In this document: piece after piece, positions 24,424 through 32,969 of the stretch | Layout: each line of letters begins with the position of its first letter | How positions within the stretch are numbered: position 1 is the stretch's first letter | From: Chloroflexota bacterium | GTDB lineage: Bacteria; Chloroflexota; Anaerolineae; Aggregatilineales; Phototrophicaceae | Reading direction: 5' to 3' | DNA length: 52,132 nucleotides | NCBI GenBank assembly: GCA_011525385.1 | Contig: WTGF01000070.1 | Coordinates: 1 to 52,132, forward strand | Position numbers and translations under genes: made by a program | Notes under the pieces: model-generated | What the model saw: only the letters and a program-made list of their open reading frames with translations | Told to the model about the DNA's origin: nothing | Databases searched by the model: none

Positions 24424-24432
24424 AGCCTACTC

Positions 24433-27183
24433 TTACTCCGCTGCCAGTTGATACACGCGCACGTAATCCACGATCATTTCCTGCGGGAACTCGGTCGTCT
24501 CGTCGGGATAGCCGGGCCAATAACCGCCCACGGCCACATTCATCAGCAAGAAGAAGTCGTGGTCATAGACCCACTGCTTGCCATCCAGCGCGTTGACGCT
24601 GATCAGATTGGCCAGTTCGCCATCGACGTACCAGCGGATGACATGCTCGTCCCAATCGATGGCGTAGACGTGGAAACCCTCATCGAAGTTCACATCGGCG
24701 CGATAGGCATGCCCCAGATTTGCCGCCCCGCTATAGCCCGGTCCATGCAGCGCGCCATAGACCACGTTCTTCTCGCCGACATTTTCCAGGATGTCAATCT
24801 CCCCGCTGAGCGGCCAGCCCAGCTCGGGGAAGTTCGCGCCCAGCATCCAGAAGGCGGGCCAGATGCCCTGGCCGTTGGGAATGTCTATTCGCGCCTCGAC
24901 CCGTCCATACGTGAATTCGACCTTGTCCTGGGTGATGCAGCGGGCCGATGTGTACTGGCATTCGCCGTAGTGGCAGGATGAATCGGCCAGCGTTTCTTCG
25001 CGAGCGGTGATGACCAAGTTGCCCGCGCCATCGTGCGAGACGTTTTCGACGCGGTCGGTATAATACTCCATTTCGTTGTTGCCCCAGCCGTGCCCGCCGA
25101 TCTCGCAAGTCCAGAAAGCCTCATTGATGGGCGCGCCTGCCTCAGCCTCGAATTCGTCCGACCAGAGCAAGTCCCATTCCCGCGTATTCCAACCGATGCT
25201 CTCGTCGACCTCGACTTCGGTCACGGCGATGTTGGCGCTGGTCTGCACCTGGCTCGGGTCGTCGACAACGACGACCTCCACCTGATCGAGATAGGCCGTT
25301 TGCGCTCCGACGCCAGCCGGGAAGCCAAAAGCAAAACCCCAAACCGCGTCCAGATTAAAACCGTCATCGGGCGCGCCGCCTGGCTGCCAATCGCTACGCC
25401 GCTGGAAGTAGGCAAAGGGAATCGTGAACTGCTGCCAGCCGTCGTAATCGTCGACCAGATGGTAGAAGAAGCGTTCGGCCGTATCGGCATTGTTGTCGGG
25501 CTGGCGATTATCGAAAATCTCGACCTGCACGATCTGCCCGGTTTTGTTGCCATACAGCCAGAACTGCAAGGCATTGCGCGCGGTCCAATCCTGGCTGATC
25601 CAGCTTTCCCCATCGCTGAAGGCGTAAGTGAAGCCGCCCCAGGCGCCGATATTGTAGTCGACGCGCAAGACCTGTTTCGGCGCGCTTTGATCGGGCAGCG
25701 CCAGATCCGTGTAGGGTATCACTTGGCTGATGCCGATGATGGCATTGGCGGTACTGTCGCCCCAGGGCACAAAGCCAATCGCCGGACCGTCCGCTTGACT
25801 GACGTAGACGACGCCCCGCTCGAAGTCCGCAATCACGAGCGGATCGACATAGGCCATCGGCGCCAGCAAGGCTTCGTTCAACTCGACCGCCGCCAGCTGC
25901 GCGACCGGCAACGCATCCCCCGCTTCGGCCATCGCCGCCTCACCCTCCGGCAGGTCGGGCAAGCTGAGTCCGGGCATGAATATCAACTCGATATCGTCGA
26001 TAATGGCGAAGGATCCGCCTGTGCCGGCCGGCAAGCCAAAGGCGTAACCCGATACCGCATCGAGGTTGAAGCCGTCATCGGGCGCGCCCTCCGGCTGCCA
26101 GTCGCTCCGCCGTTCAAAATCCGCGAACGGGATCTCGAGCTGCTTCCAGCCATAGGAGTCGTCCTCAAAGCGGACAAACCAGCGCTCGGCGCTATCGCCG
26201 TCGCGGTCCGGATCGCGATTGTCAAAGATCTCGAATTGCACCGCTCCCCCGGTATTGCTGCCCAGGAACCAGAAACTAATCGCGTTGAATTCGCGCCAAT
26301 TCTGGTTGGTCCAGTTCTCGCCATCGTTGAACACATGCGTGAAGCCGCCCCAAGCCGCGATATCGTAATTGACATTGAGCGCCTTGGTTTCTTGCCCGTT
26401 GCGCTTGGCATCGGTCAAGCGCAGTTCGACGCTGCCAGCGGTATCGCCCCAAGGCACAAAACCGATGTCATTGCCGAAGCTGTCCTGCGCCAGGCTGAGC
26501 TCGTCCATCTCGAAGTCGTCCACCGCCAGGGGATCCACCCCCAGCGTGACCAGCCGCACATCGTCCAGATAAGCCCTTTGCGCGCCGGTACCAGCCGGGA
26601 AGCCGAAAGCGTAACCGGAGACCATGTCCAAGCCCAAGCCATCATCGGGCGCGCCGCCGGGTTGCCAGTCACTCCGCCGCTGAAAGCTGCGGAAGGGAAC
26701 CGTGAAGGCCATCCAGCCGTCGTAGTCATCGGCGATGCGATAATACCAGCGCTCGGCAGTATCGTTATTGAGATTGGGATTACGATTATCGAAGATTTCT
26801 ACTTGCACCGTGCCGCCGGTATTGTTGCCATAAAGCCAGAAGCTCAGGGCATTGTGACCCCGCCAATCTTGACTTAGCCAGTTTTCGCCATCGGTGAAGG
26901 CATGGGTGAAGCCGCCCCAGGCGCCGATATCATAATCGATCGCCAAAACTGTCGAGTTGACATCCGCGCGCTCCATCGTCGCCAGTCCAAGCGAGACATT
27001 GCCGGCCTGGTCGCCCCAAGGCGCGTGACCGATGGCGTTGTTGTAGCCATCGCGCCCCTCGAAGACCTCGACGGCCTCAAAGTCGTCAATGACCCGACCA
27101 TCAGCTTCTTGCGCATGAATTACCCAGGTCCACAAGCTCGGAACCAGTAGTGCAACCAAGATCAGATGATATCTAATTCGCAT
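24433..27183 (-). CDS. Secreted GH16 beta-glucanase with three tandem carbohydrate-binding-like modules
   Basis: The ATG at 27183 follows GGAGGAAATATA; the frame upstream of it is not used. The 916-residue protein has a signal peptide (YHLILVALLVPSLW...HAQ), then three related modules of about 180 residues (roughly 32-212, 220-400, 449-640), each with DYxIxAWGGFTxxFxDGExW, VQVEIFDNRxP, RRSDWQPxGAPDDG and YAFGxPAG. They resemble CBM11-like or other beta-sandwich glucan-binding domains. The C-terminal GH16 domain (about 668-916) carries the catalytic ExDxxE in GEIDILENVG (E795, D797, E800) and WNNEMEYYT-like substrate residues. It should hydrolyse beta-1,3 or beta-1,3-1,4-glucan outside the cell. 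It is last in the LacI-controlled operon, 42 bp after GH3. Confidence 0.9.
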   Translation of the reverse strand: MRIRYHLILVALLVPSLWTWVIHAQEADGRVIDDFEAVEVFEGRDGYNNAIGHAPWGDQAGNVSLGLATMERADVNSTVLAIDYDIGAWGGFTHAFTDGENWLSQDWRGHNALSFWLYGNNTGGTVQVEIFDNRNPNLNNDTAERWYYRIADDYDGWMAFTVPFRSFQRRSDWQPGGAPDDGLGLDMVSGYAFGFPAGTGAQRAYLDDVRLVTLGVDPLAVDDFEMDELSLAQDSFGNDIGFVPWGDTAGSVELRLTDAKRNGQETKALNVNYDIAAWGGFTHVFNDGENWTNQNWREFNAISFWFLGSNTGGAVQFEIFDNRDPDRDGDSAERWFVRFEDDSYGWKQLEIPFADFERRSDWQPEGAPDDGFNLDAVSGYAFGLPAGTGGSFAIIDDIELIFMPGLSLPDLPEGEAAMAEAGDALPVAQLAAVELNEALLAPMAYVDPLVIADFERGVVYVSQADGPAIGFVPWGDSTANAIIGISQVIPYTDLALPDQSAPKQVLRVDYNIGAWGGFTYAFSDGESWISQDWTARNALQFWLYGNKTGQIVQVEIFDNRQPDNNADTAERFFYHLVDDYDGWQQFTIPFAYFQRRSDWQPGGAPDDGFNLDAVWGFAFGFPAGVGAQTAYLDQVEVVVVDDPSQVQTSANIAVTEVEVDESIGWNTREWDLLWSDEFEAEAGAPINEAFWTCEIGGHGWGNNEMEYYTDRVENVSHDGAGNLVITAREETLADSSCHYGECQYTSARCITQDKVEFTYGRVEARIDIPNGQGIWPAFWMLGANFPELGWPLSGEIDILENVGEKNVVYGALHGPGYSGAANLGHAYRADVNFDEGFHVYAIDWDEHVIRWYVDGELANLISVNALDGKQWVYDHDFFLLMNVAVGGYWPGYPDETTEFPQEMIVDYVRVYQLAAE

Positions 27184-27225
27184 TATATTTCCTCCATCAA
27201 TTGTCGGTCGAAAGGGCATGCGTTC

Positions 27226-29088
27226 TCAGCTTGTCAAACCATATCCACATTTCCATAAAGGCGCTTCGCCGCTCGCTCGCAGCGCCGCCAGCGGAATCTG
27301 TTCCATTGAACGGGGCCAGCTAAAAGGCAGTTTTCCCGTGAAGGAAAAATCGCCGAACAGGACATCCGCCAAGCCATCGGCTTCGGTCCCGGGCAGCCAG
27401 GCGACGACCAAGGCGTCCATCATGGGAAGCTGCTCTGTGATAATGCGCGGGCGGCCCGCGATCAGCAGGACAATGAGTTGATCGCAGCGCTGGCGGACGC
27501 GATGCAGCAGGTCAATCTCGTCTGAGGACAGAGCCAGATCGGCGCGATCGCCAAAGCCTTCCGCATAGGGTTCTTCGTGCAGTACCGCGATCCCGACAGT
27601 GGCGCGCGTATCGCCCGCAAATTGCCCGTCCGCTGAATAGTCGATATCGATAGAATCGGAGACAGCCGCGCGAATGCCCTCAAGAATCGTGGTCCCGCTT
27701 GTGGTGGCGCCGGCTTCACCTTGCCAGCTGATCGACCAGCCGCCGCATTGCAGGCCGATATCATCGGCGGCGCGACCGGCGAGGAGCAAGCGCGGCACGT
27801 CCCTGGACAGAGGCAGCGACTGTTTATCGTTCTTCAGCAGAACAAGTGATTTGCGCACGGCCTCGCGCGCCACTTGACGATGGGCCGCGCATCCCAGGCT
27901 TAGCAAAAGAGACGCGTCGCTGATTGGCTGCTCGAACAAGCCGAGAGCCAGCTTCACGCGCAAGATCCGGCGTACTGCGTCGTCAACGCGTTCCTGCGCG
28001 ACGTCGCCTTGCCCCACCGCCGCTTTCAAAGCGGAAATGAAGCAGCGAAAATCGTAGGGCACCATGACCATGTCGATGCCGGCGTTCAGCGCCTGGACGA
28101 CGCACTGCTGGTAATCGGGGTCGAGTTGATTAATCGCCATCCAGTCCGTGACGATCAAGCCGTCAAAGCCCAACTCGCCCTTGAGCAAGTCGCTCAGCAA
28201 ATAGCGGTGCGCGTGCAGTTTCTCGTCGTTCCAACTGCTATAGGAGGCCATCACAGTCAGCGCCCCCGCGGCGATGGCGGCCTGGTAGGGCGGCAAGTGG
28301 GTCTGGCGCAGGCTCGCTTCGTCAATGGGGGCGTCGCCCTGGTCAATCCGCCACTGCCCCGGCGATAGCTCGACGGCTGGCGGGGCGGCGCTGTCCTGCG
28401 GCGGCGCGGTGCTGCCTTGCTGGGGCGCGCCTTCCGCTATCGGACTTTCCCGCCATCTGGCGGCGCCATCCGCGACAAAGTGCTTGGCGCAGGCCAGCAC
28501 TCTGCTGTCGGCATCGGAGCAGCGATCGCTCAAGCCGCGCACCAGCGCCGCCCCCAGGTCCGCGACCAGTTGGCAGTCCGCGCTGTAGCCCTCGTAAGTT
28601 CGTCCCCAGCGCAAGTCCTGCGGGACGGACACCGAGGGCGCGAATGTCCAGTGCACCGAAGTGGCAAGCAATTCCCGCGCTGTCACCCGTCCGATACGCT
28701 CAATCAGGTCCGCATCGCGGCTGGCCCCCAAGCCGATGTTATGCGGGAAAATCACCGCGCCCTTGACGTTGTTATGCCCGTGCACGGCATCCACGCCATA
28801 GACGAGCGGAATCGCCAGCCGGGTTTCCAACGCAGCCTGTTGAAAAGCGCAGACCATGGCGCGCCAGTTTTCGGGTGTATTCGGCGTCGGATTGCCCCCG
28901 CCGCCGCTCAAAACCGAACCGATAAAGAATTCCGCCACTTGCGCCGGCTCGATGCTGTTGTTTTCCACCATCGTCATCTGGCCCAACTTTTCGTCCAGGG
29001 TCATCTGCGACAGCAGTTGGTCGATCTTGGGCTCGATGTCCGTGTCTGACAATCCTTGCTGTTGGTCGTTTGCTGGTTCTCCTGTCAT
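27226..29088 (-). CDS. GH3 family beta-glucosidase, cytoplasmic
   Basis: The ATG at 29088 is chosen because AAGGAG precedes it; an upstream extension would overlap the permease gene. The 620-residue enzyme has the GH3 barrel and alpha/beta sandwich domains: KHFVADG, HLPPYQAAI, ASYSSWN and the nucleophile D315 in GLIVTDWMAI. There is no signal peptide. Between KHFVADGAARW and the family's IDQGD motif lies an insertion of about 26-35 residues (about 212-246) rich in Pro, Ala and Gln. It probably hydrolyses laminari- or cello-oligosaccharides imported by the adjacent transporter after cleavage by the secreted GH16 enzyme. Confidence 0.9.
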   Translation of the reverse strand: MTGEPANDQQQGLSDTDIEPKIDQLLSQMTLDEKLGQMTMVENNSIEPAQVAEFFIGSVLSGGGGNPTPNTPENWRAMVCAFQQAALETRLAIPLVYGVDAVHGHNNVKGAVIFPHNIGLGASRDADLIERIGRVTARELLATSVHWTFAPSVSVPQDLRWGRTYEGYSADCQLVADLGAALVRGLSDRCSDADSRVLACAKHFVADGAARWRESPIAEGAPQQGSTAPPQDSAAPPAVELSPGQWRIDQGDAPIDEASLRQTHLPPYQAAIAAGALTVMASYSSWNDEKLHAHRYLLSDLLKGELGFDGLIVTDWMAINQLDPDYQQCVVQALNAGIDMVMVPYDFRCFISALKAAVGQGDVAQERVDDAVRRILRVKLALGLFEQPISDASLLLSLGCAAHRQVAREAVRKSLVLLKNDKQSLPLSRDVPRLLLAGRAADDIGLQCGGWSISWQGEAGATTSGTTILEGIRAAVSDSIDIDYSADGQFAGDTRATVGIAVLHEEPYAEGFGDRADLALSSDEIDLLHRVRQRCDQLIVLLIAGRPRIITEQLPMMDALVVAWLPGTEADGLADVLFGDFSFTGKLPFSWPRSMEQIPLAALRASGEAPLWKCGYGLTS

Positions 29089-29230
29089 GTCGCTCCTTAC
29101 TGGTTGGCGCATCTCGCCGAATGCCTTTTGCCTTGTGCTTAACGGCGAACGCGGCATGAATCCCCTCATAAGGCGCTCCCCTTGCCGACAATAGATTTTC
29201 TGTGCGGCTTTCGGGTAGCGCCCGTGTCTT

Positions 29231-30310
29231 CTATTTGTCAACGCCCGTGATGACGATGCCCTGGATGAAAACGCGCTGCGCCATGAAGAAGATCGCCAGT
29301 GGCAATATCATCGAAATGATCGCCGCCGCCAGGATCAGCTGCGTCTCCGAACTGTAGAGGCCGTTGAACTCCGTCAAGCCAACCGTGATTGGGTTGGCGT
29401 CACGATTGCCCGCCAGGTAGATCAGCGGTCCGAAGAAATCGTTCCAGGCGAAGAAGAAATGGAAGAGCGAGACCGCCGTCAGAGCGGGCACCGCCTGCGG
29501 CAAGATGACCGATACGAAGGTGCGGATGCGTCCGGCGCCGTCGATCTGCGCGGCTTCTTCCATTTCTTTGGGGATCGTCAGGAAGTATTGCCGCAGCAAG
29601 AAGACGTTGTAGGCATTGCCGAACATCTGCGGAATGATCAATGGCAGCCAGGTGCCGCCCCAACCCAGCACATTCACAAAGAAGGCATAAGTCGGTACCA
29701 GCGTCACCGCCGGCGGCAAGACGATCGTCCCGATCAAGACCATGAAAAGCAGGTTCTTGAAAGGGAAGTTAAAGCGCGCGAAGCCGTAGGCGGTGCAAGA
29801 CGAGGCGATGACCGTGCCGATCATGGTGACGAAGGCGTAAACCAGCGTGTTGAAGAGCAAGCGCGCGAAATCAATCGTATTCCAGGCTTGCGGGTAGTTG
29901 TCCCACTGTACCGAGGGCACCCAGACCGGCTCCAGGGCGCGCCAATTGCCTTCCCAATCGATCAAGCCGGCATCGGGGTTGCCCGGGTCAACGAATTGGC
30001 TGGCTCGTCTGCCCTTTTTGACCAGCGCCCACTCCCGTATGCCCGCTTCTGTCGGCACCTGCAAAACGTCGTAGCTTTTACCTTCATAATCGAAGGTAAC
30101 GGCAATGGATGGGACCAGCGGCGCCGAGGGATCGGCCGATTGCGCTTTGGTCTTCAAGGATGTGACCAGGCCATAGAACATTGGCAACAGATAGACGCCC
30201 AAAATGATCAAAGTCACGAGGGTGATGCCGGCCTGCAATAGCAGGTTGCGGCGCCTTCTTGCAATCTCAAATTCCGTCAATGCTTCGTTCTTTTTCTTGT
30301 TCTCGGCCAT
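29231..30310 (-). CDS. CUT1 sugar ABC transporter permease (MalG type) with large extracytoplasmic loop
   Basis: The ATG at 30310 has GGGGAG upstream and lies one base after the MalF-type gene's stop. The 359-residue product has an N-terminal cytoplasmic charged stretch, the first helix at about 26-48, then an unusual loop of some 90 residues (52-145, including a small beta-rich segment FDYEGKSYDVLQV), and five further helices. The EAA motif reads EEAAQIDGAGRIRTF. Most MalG-type subunits lack such a loop, which may contact the binding protein or glycan. The operon has no ATPase gene. Confidence 0.9.
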   Translation of the reverse strand: MAENKKKNEALTEFEIARRRRNLLLQAGITLVTLIILGVYLLPMFYGLVTSLKTKAQSADPSAPLVPSIAVTFDYEGKSYDVLQVPTEAGIREWALVKKGRRASQFVDPGNPDAGLIDWEGNWRALEPVWVPSVQWDNYPQAWNTIDFARLLFNTLVYAFVTMIGTVIASSCTAYGFARFNFPFKNLLFMVLIGTIVLPPAVTLVPTYAFFVNVLGWGGTWLPLIIPQMFGNAYNVFLLRQYFLTIPKEMEEAAQIDGAGRIRTFVSVILPQAVPALTAVSLFHFFFAWNDFFGPLIYLAGNRDANPITVGLTEFNGLYSSETQLILAAAIISMILPLAIFFMAQRVFIQGIVITGVDK

Positions 30311-30311
30311 C

Positions 30312-31304
30312 TTATTTGCTCTCCCCGGCATAGTAGACCCAATAGCGGCCCGTCGCGAACAAAAAGATGGTGATAGCAAGACCGATGATGAACATGAACC
30401 AGGCCAGCGTGGCGCCATAACCCATGTTCTGGAAGGTAAAGGCTTGTTTGTAGAAATAGATCATGTAGAAGTTGGTGGTGCCTTCGGGATAGCCGCTGCC
30501 TAAGTTCAAAACCCAGGGCACAATGAAAAACTGAAGCAGCCCGACGACGCTCAACACCAGGTTGTAAAAGATAACCGGCGTGACCATCGGAATCGTGACC
30601 GACCACAATTGGCGCAGCCATCCGGCGCCGTCAATCGACGCCGCTTCATATAGCTCGGTCGGCACCCCTTGCAAGCTCGCCAGGTTGATCAGAATGGCGT
30701 TGCCGATGCCCCAAAGGCCGATGAAGGTATAGGCGATGTAGATCAAATTGGGGTCGTCCAGCCAGCGCAAGCCATTGATGCCCACCGCCTCGATGCCCGT
30801 TACCTCGATCAACTGGTTCAGCCAGCCGGTCTGCGGATTCAAGACGCGCGACCAGATCAAAATCGCGGCGATCAATGGCACCATCGTCGGCGCGTAAAAG
30901 AGCGTGCGGAAGATATTCTGACCGATCAGATGTTGCGAATTGAGCAAGACAGCCAGCAAGAATGCCGATACCATGCCTATCGGCAGCGAAATCAAAGCGA
31001 ATTTGAAAGTGACAAAGAGCGTTTCCCAGGTGTTGGGATCGTCAAATAACATGCGCGACCAATTCTGCAGGCCGATAAAACGCGCTTCGTCGGGCGCGGA
31101 CAAGGTGAAATCGTAGAGCGAGAAGAGTAGAGAGACAACCATCGGAACGAGGTAGAAAATAGCGAAGCCAATTAACCAGGGGCTTATGAATAGCAAACCC
31201 CACTTCGCCTCTACGCGCTGCGCGCCCGTCAGCCGAAAGGCTGCCCGGATGTCCGCCAGCCTCGGCGTGCCGCGCGCAGAATCAAGCTCAGAGAACATAT
31301 CCAT
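30312..31304 (-). CDS. CUT1 sugar ABC transporter permease (MalF type)
   Basis: This 330-residue inner-membrane protein has six predicted helices starting with LLFISPWLIGFAIFYLVPMV. The EAA coupling motif is YEAASIDGAGWLRQLWSVTIP. It is preceded by the binding-protein gene and a strong hairpin, and followed after 1 bp by the MalG-type subunit. Confidence 0.9.
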   Translation of the reverse strand: MDMFSELDSARGTPRLADIRAAFRLTGAQRVEAKWGLLFISPWLIGFAIFYLVPMVVSLLFSLYDFTLSAPDEARFIGLQNWSRMLFDDPNTWETLFVTFKFALISLPIGMVSAFLLAVLLNSQHLIGQNIFRTLFYAPTMVPLIAAILIWSRVLNPQTGWLNQLIEVTGIEAVGINGLRWLDDPNLIYIAYTFIGLWGIGNAILINLASLQGVPTELYEAASIDGAGWLRQLWSVTIPMVTPVIFYNLVLSVVGLLQFFIVPWVLNLGSGYPEGTTNFYMIYFYKQAFTFQNMGYGATLAWFMFIIGLAITIFLFATGRYWVYYAGESK

Positions 31305-31327
31305 GATTCATACCCTAAATCCAGGAA

Positions 31328-31371
31328 TGTCGGGTTGAGCCCGACAGATACCGCAGTGCGGTATCTGTCGG
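31328..31371. repeat. Two overlapping, mutually exclusive hairpins between binding-protein and permease genes
   Basis: Hairpin one has arms TGTCGGG (31328-31334) and CCCGACA (31340-31346). Hairpin two has 15-bp arms, CCGACAGATACCGCA (31341-31355) and its exact complement (31357-31371), around a single G. The bases 31341-31346 belong to both, so only one can form. The position, 26 bp downstream of the binding-protein stop on the minus strand, matches REP-type elements that stabilise the upstream mRNA. Confidence 0.75.
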
Positions 31372-31396
31372 ACAAGACTGTTGCTCCTATTGTTGT

Positions 31397-32791
31397 CTAG
31401 CCGGCTGCGTCGAAGATCCCTTGCAGGTCCGCTTGAAGCGCGTCGAGCGCGGCGTCAATGTCTTCGTCGGCGTTGTTATCGACCAGTTGGCCATATTCGT
31501 TATAGCGCGCGCTGGCTTCCAGGAAGCTAGGCATGCCCTCTTCGTGATTCGGGTTGTCCGGGTGCTGCAAACCAGCCAGGACAACATCCCAATTCAAATT
31601 CGCCCAATCGACATTGGGATAGGCTTCGCCCTGCGCGGCGACGGTGCGCTCGATGAAGCTGTCCTGCAAACTCAGGCGCGCCGGCATACCGCCGTAGAGA
31701 CTGGTCAGATCAGCCGCGCGTTCGCCGAGCAGATAGGTCAAGACGGTGAAGGCTTCTTCGGCATTGTCACTGCTCTTAAGCACACCGAAGGTATCGGCGT
31801 GCAGCTTGGCGGTGGTCACGCCATTGTGCGACGGCACGGGCGCGAAGTCCCAGGCGGCGTCCAGATTGCCAGTGCCCCAGCCCAGGTACCACAGGTGGAT
31901 GGTGATCATGCCCATATTGCCGGTATCGAACCAGTTGGCGCTGCCGCCGCCCATGATTTCGCTGCCGCCATAAACGCCATTGGGGTAGAAATAGTCAACC
32001 CACATGGCGTTGTGATACCAGTGTTCCGCTTCGCGCCAGGCATCGGGAATCACGGCGTTGCCGTCCATGTCGACGAAATTGGCGGATCCAAAAAGCGTGT
32101 CGCGACCGCGTACATCGGTGAACTGGTTGCCGTAGCCGAATTGCACGATATTGTTGGTGTCGTATTCGCCCATCGTGGCGTCATTGCCGTCGGCGTCGAC
32201 CGACAGGATCATGGCGACGTCCCGCAGCGTGTCGGTATTCCATTCCTGCTCGTTGCCCTCCCAATCGATGTAGGCTTCGCCATAAGCGCTGGGCGGATAG
32301 GGGATGCCGGCTTCATCAAAGAGTTCGATGTTGTACATCAGGAAGGACGGGAATACAGCGAAGGGGATACCGAGCTGGCCTTCACCTTCGACGCGGTAGA
32401 AGTCGATCAGCGCCGGGTCGAAATCGCTCAGGTCGTAGCCCGTGCTGTCGATCATGGGTGTCAGATCCAACCAGGCGCCCGGGAAGGAGGCGCGGCCGCG
32501 GATACCCATCGGACCAACGATGTCGGGGGCGTTGCCAGCCGCGATCTGTGTGCTCAAGACGTCATAGGCTTGCGCATTGTCGACGATCTCCAGCACGAGT
32601 TCGATCGCGTCCTGCGAGGCGTTGAAATCGGCCACGATTTCTTCCTGAGCAGCGACCAGTGGCGCATCCGTACCAGCGCCCAAACCAACGTACCAGCGGA
32701 TCTTGACGCGGTCCTGCGCTTGCGCTGCCCCAACCGCCAGCGCCAGCAACAGGCTCAACAGGGTGAACAGGGTGATTTTCGTGTTACGCAT
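31397..32791 (-). CDS. Extracellular sugar-binding protein, family 1 (MalE/CUT1 type)
   Basis: The 464-residue protein has a signal peptide (ITLFTLLSLLLALAVGAAQAQD) cleaved probably after AQA. The mature part has the SBP_bac_1 layout: EEIVADFNASQ, AAGNAPDIVGPMG, LGIPFAVFPSFLMYNIELFDEAGI and a C-terminal lobe rich in W and Y. The ribosome site is AAGGAGAAAG. Two LacI-type operators lie in the 178 bp upstream, so expression should be induced by the glycan's breakdown product. Its partners are the two permeases downstream and, functionally, the GH3 and GH16 enzymes of the same operon. Confidence 0.9.
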   Translation of the reverse strand: MRNTKITLFTLLSLLLALAVGAAQAQDRVKIRWYVGLGAGTDAPLVAAQEEIVADFNASQDAIELVLEIVDNAQAYDVLSTQIAAGNAPDIVGPMGIRGRASFPGAWLDLTPMIDSTGYDLSDFDPALIDFYRVEGEGQLGIPFAVFPSFLMYNIELFDEAGIPYPPSAYGEAYIDWEGNEQEWNTDTLRDVAMILSVDADGNDATMGEYDTNNIVQFGYGNQFTDVRGRDTLFGSANFVDMDGNAVIPDAWREAEHWYHNAMWVDYFYPNGVYGGSEIMGGGSANWFDTGNMGMITIHLWYLGWGTGNLDAAWDFAPVPSHNGVTTAKLHADTFGVLKSSDNAEEAFTVLTYLLGERAADLTSLYGGMPARLSLQDSFIERTVAAQGEAYPNVDWANLNWDVVLAGLQHPDNPNHEEGMPSFLEASARYNEYGQLVDNNADEDIDAALDALQADLQGIFDAAG

Positions 32792-32835
32792 GTCTTTCTC
32801 CTTAAAACGTAACTAAATGAATGGAAGCATTAAGC

Positions 32836-32851
32836 GTGAAACCGGTTTCAC
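32836..32851. promoter_or_regulatory. LacI-family operator 1 (upstream of binding-protein gene)
   Basis: GTGAAACCGGTTTCAC is a perfect 16-bp palindrome, 45 bp upstream of the binding-protein ATG. It shares the core TGAAACCGGTTTCA with the other two sites, around the central CCGG typical of LacI-family operators. Confidence 0.85.
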
Positions 32852-32902
32852 TTATGGGCAGAAGACATCCCTGGTAGATTACCAACTTGCGGGACCACGA
32901 CC

Positions 32903-32916
32903 TGTAACCGGTTTCA
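32903..32916. promoter_or_regulatory. LacI-family operator 2
   Basis: TGTAACCGGTTTCA matches the other operators with one change. Its centre lies 66 bp (about six helical turns) from that of operator 1, which would suit looping or cooperative binding by a dimer of dimers. Confidence 0.75.
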
Positions 32917-32969
32917 AAAGCTGACAAATCAGAATTCTCCAAATGCTATCCCCTTTCGACTAGCAATCT

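Noticed and set aside
25033..26877. 614-residue plus-strand frame opposite the GH16 gene
   Set aside because: Antisense shadow of three similar modules; the apparent repeats merely mirror the real ones.
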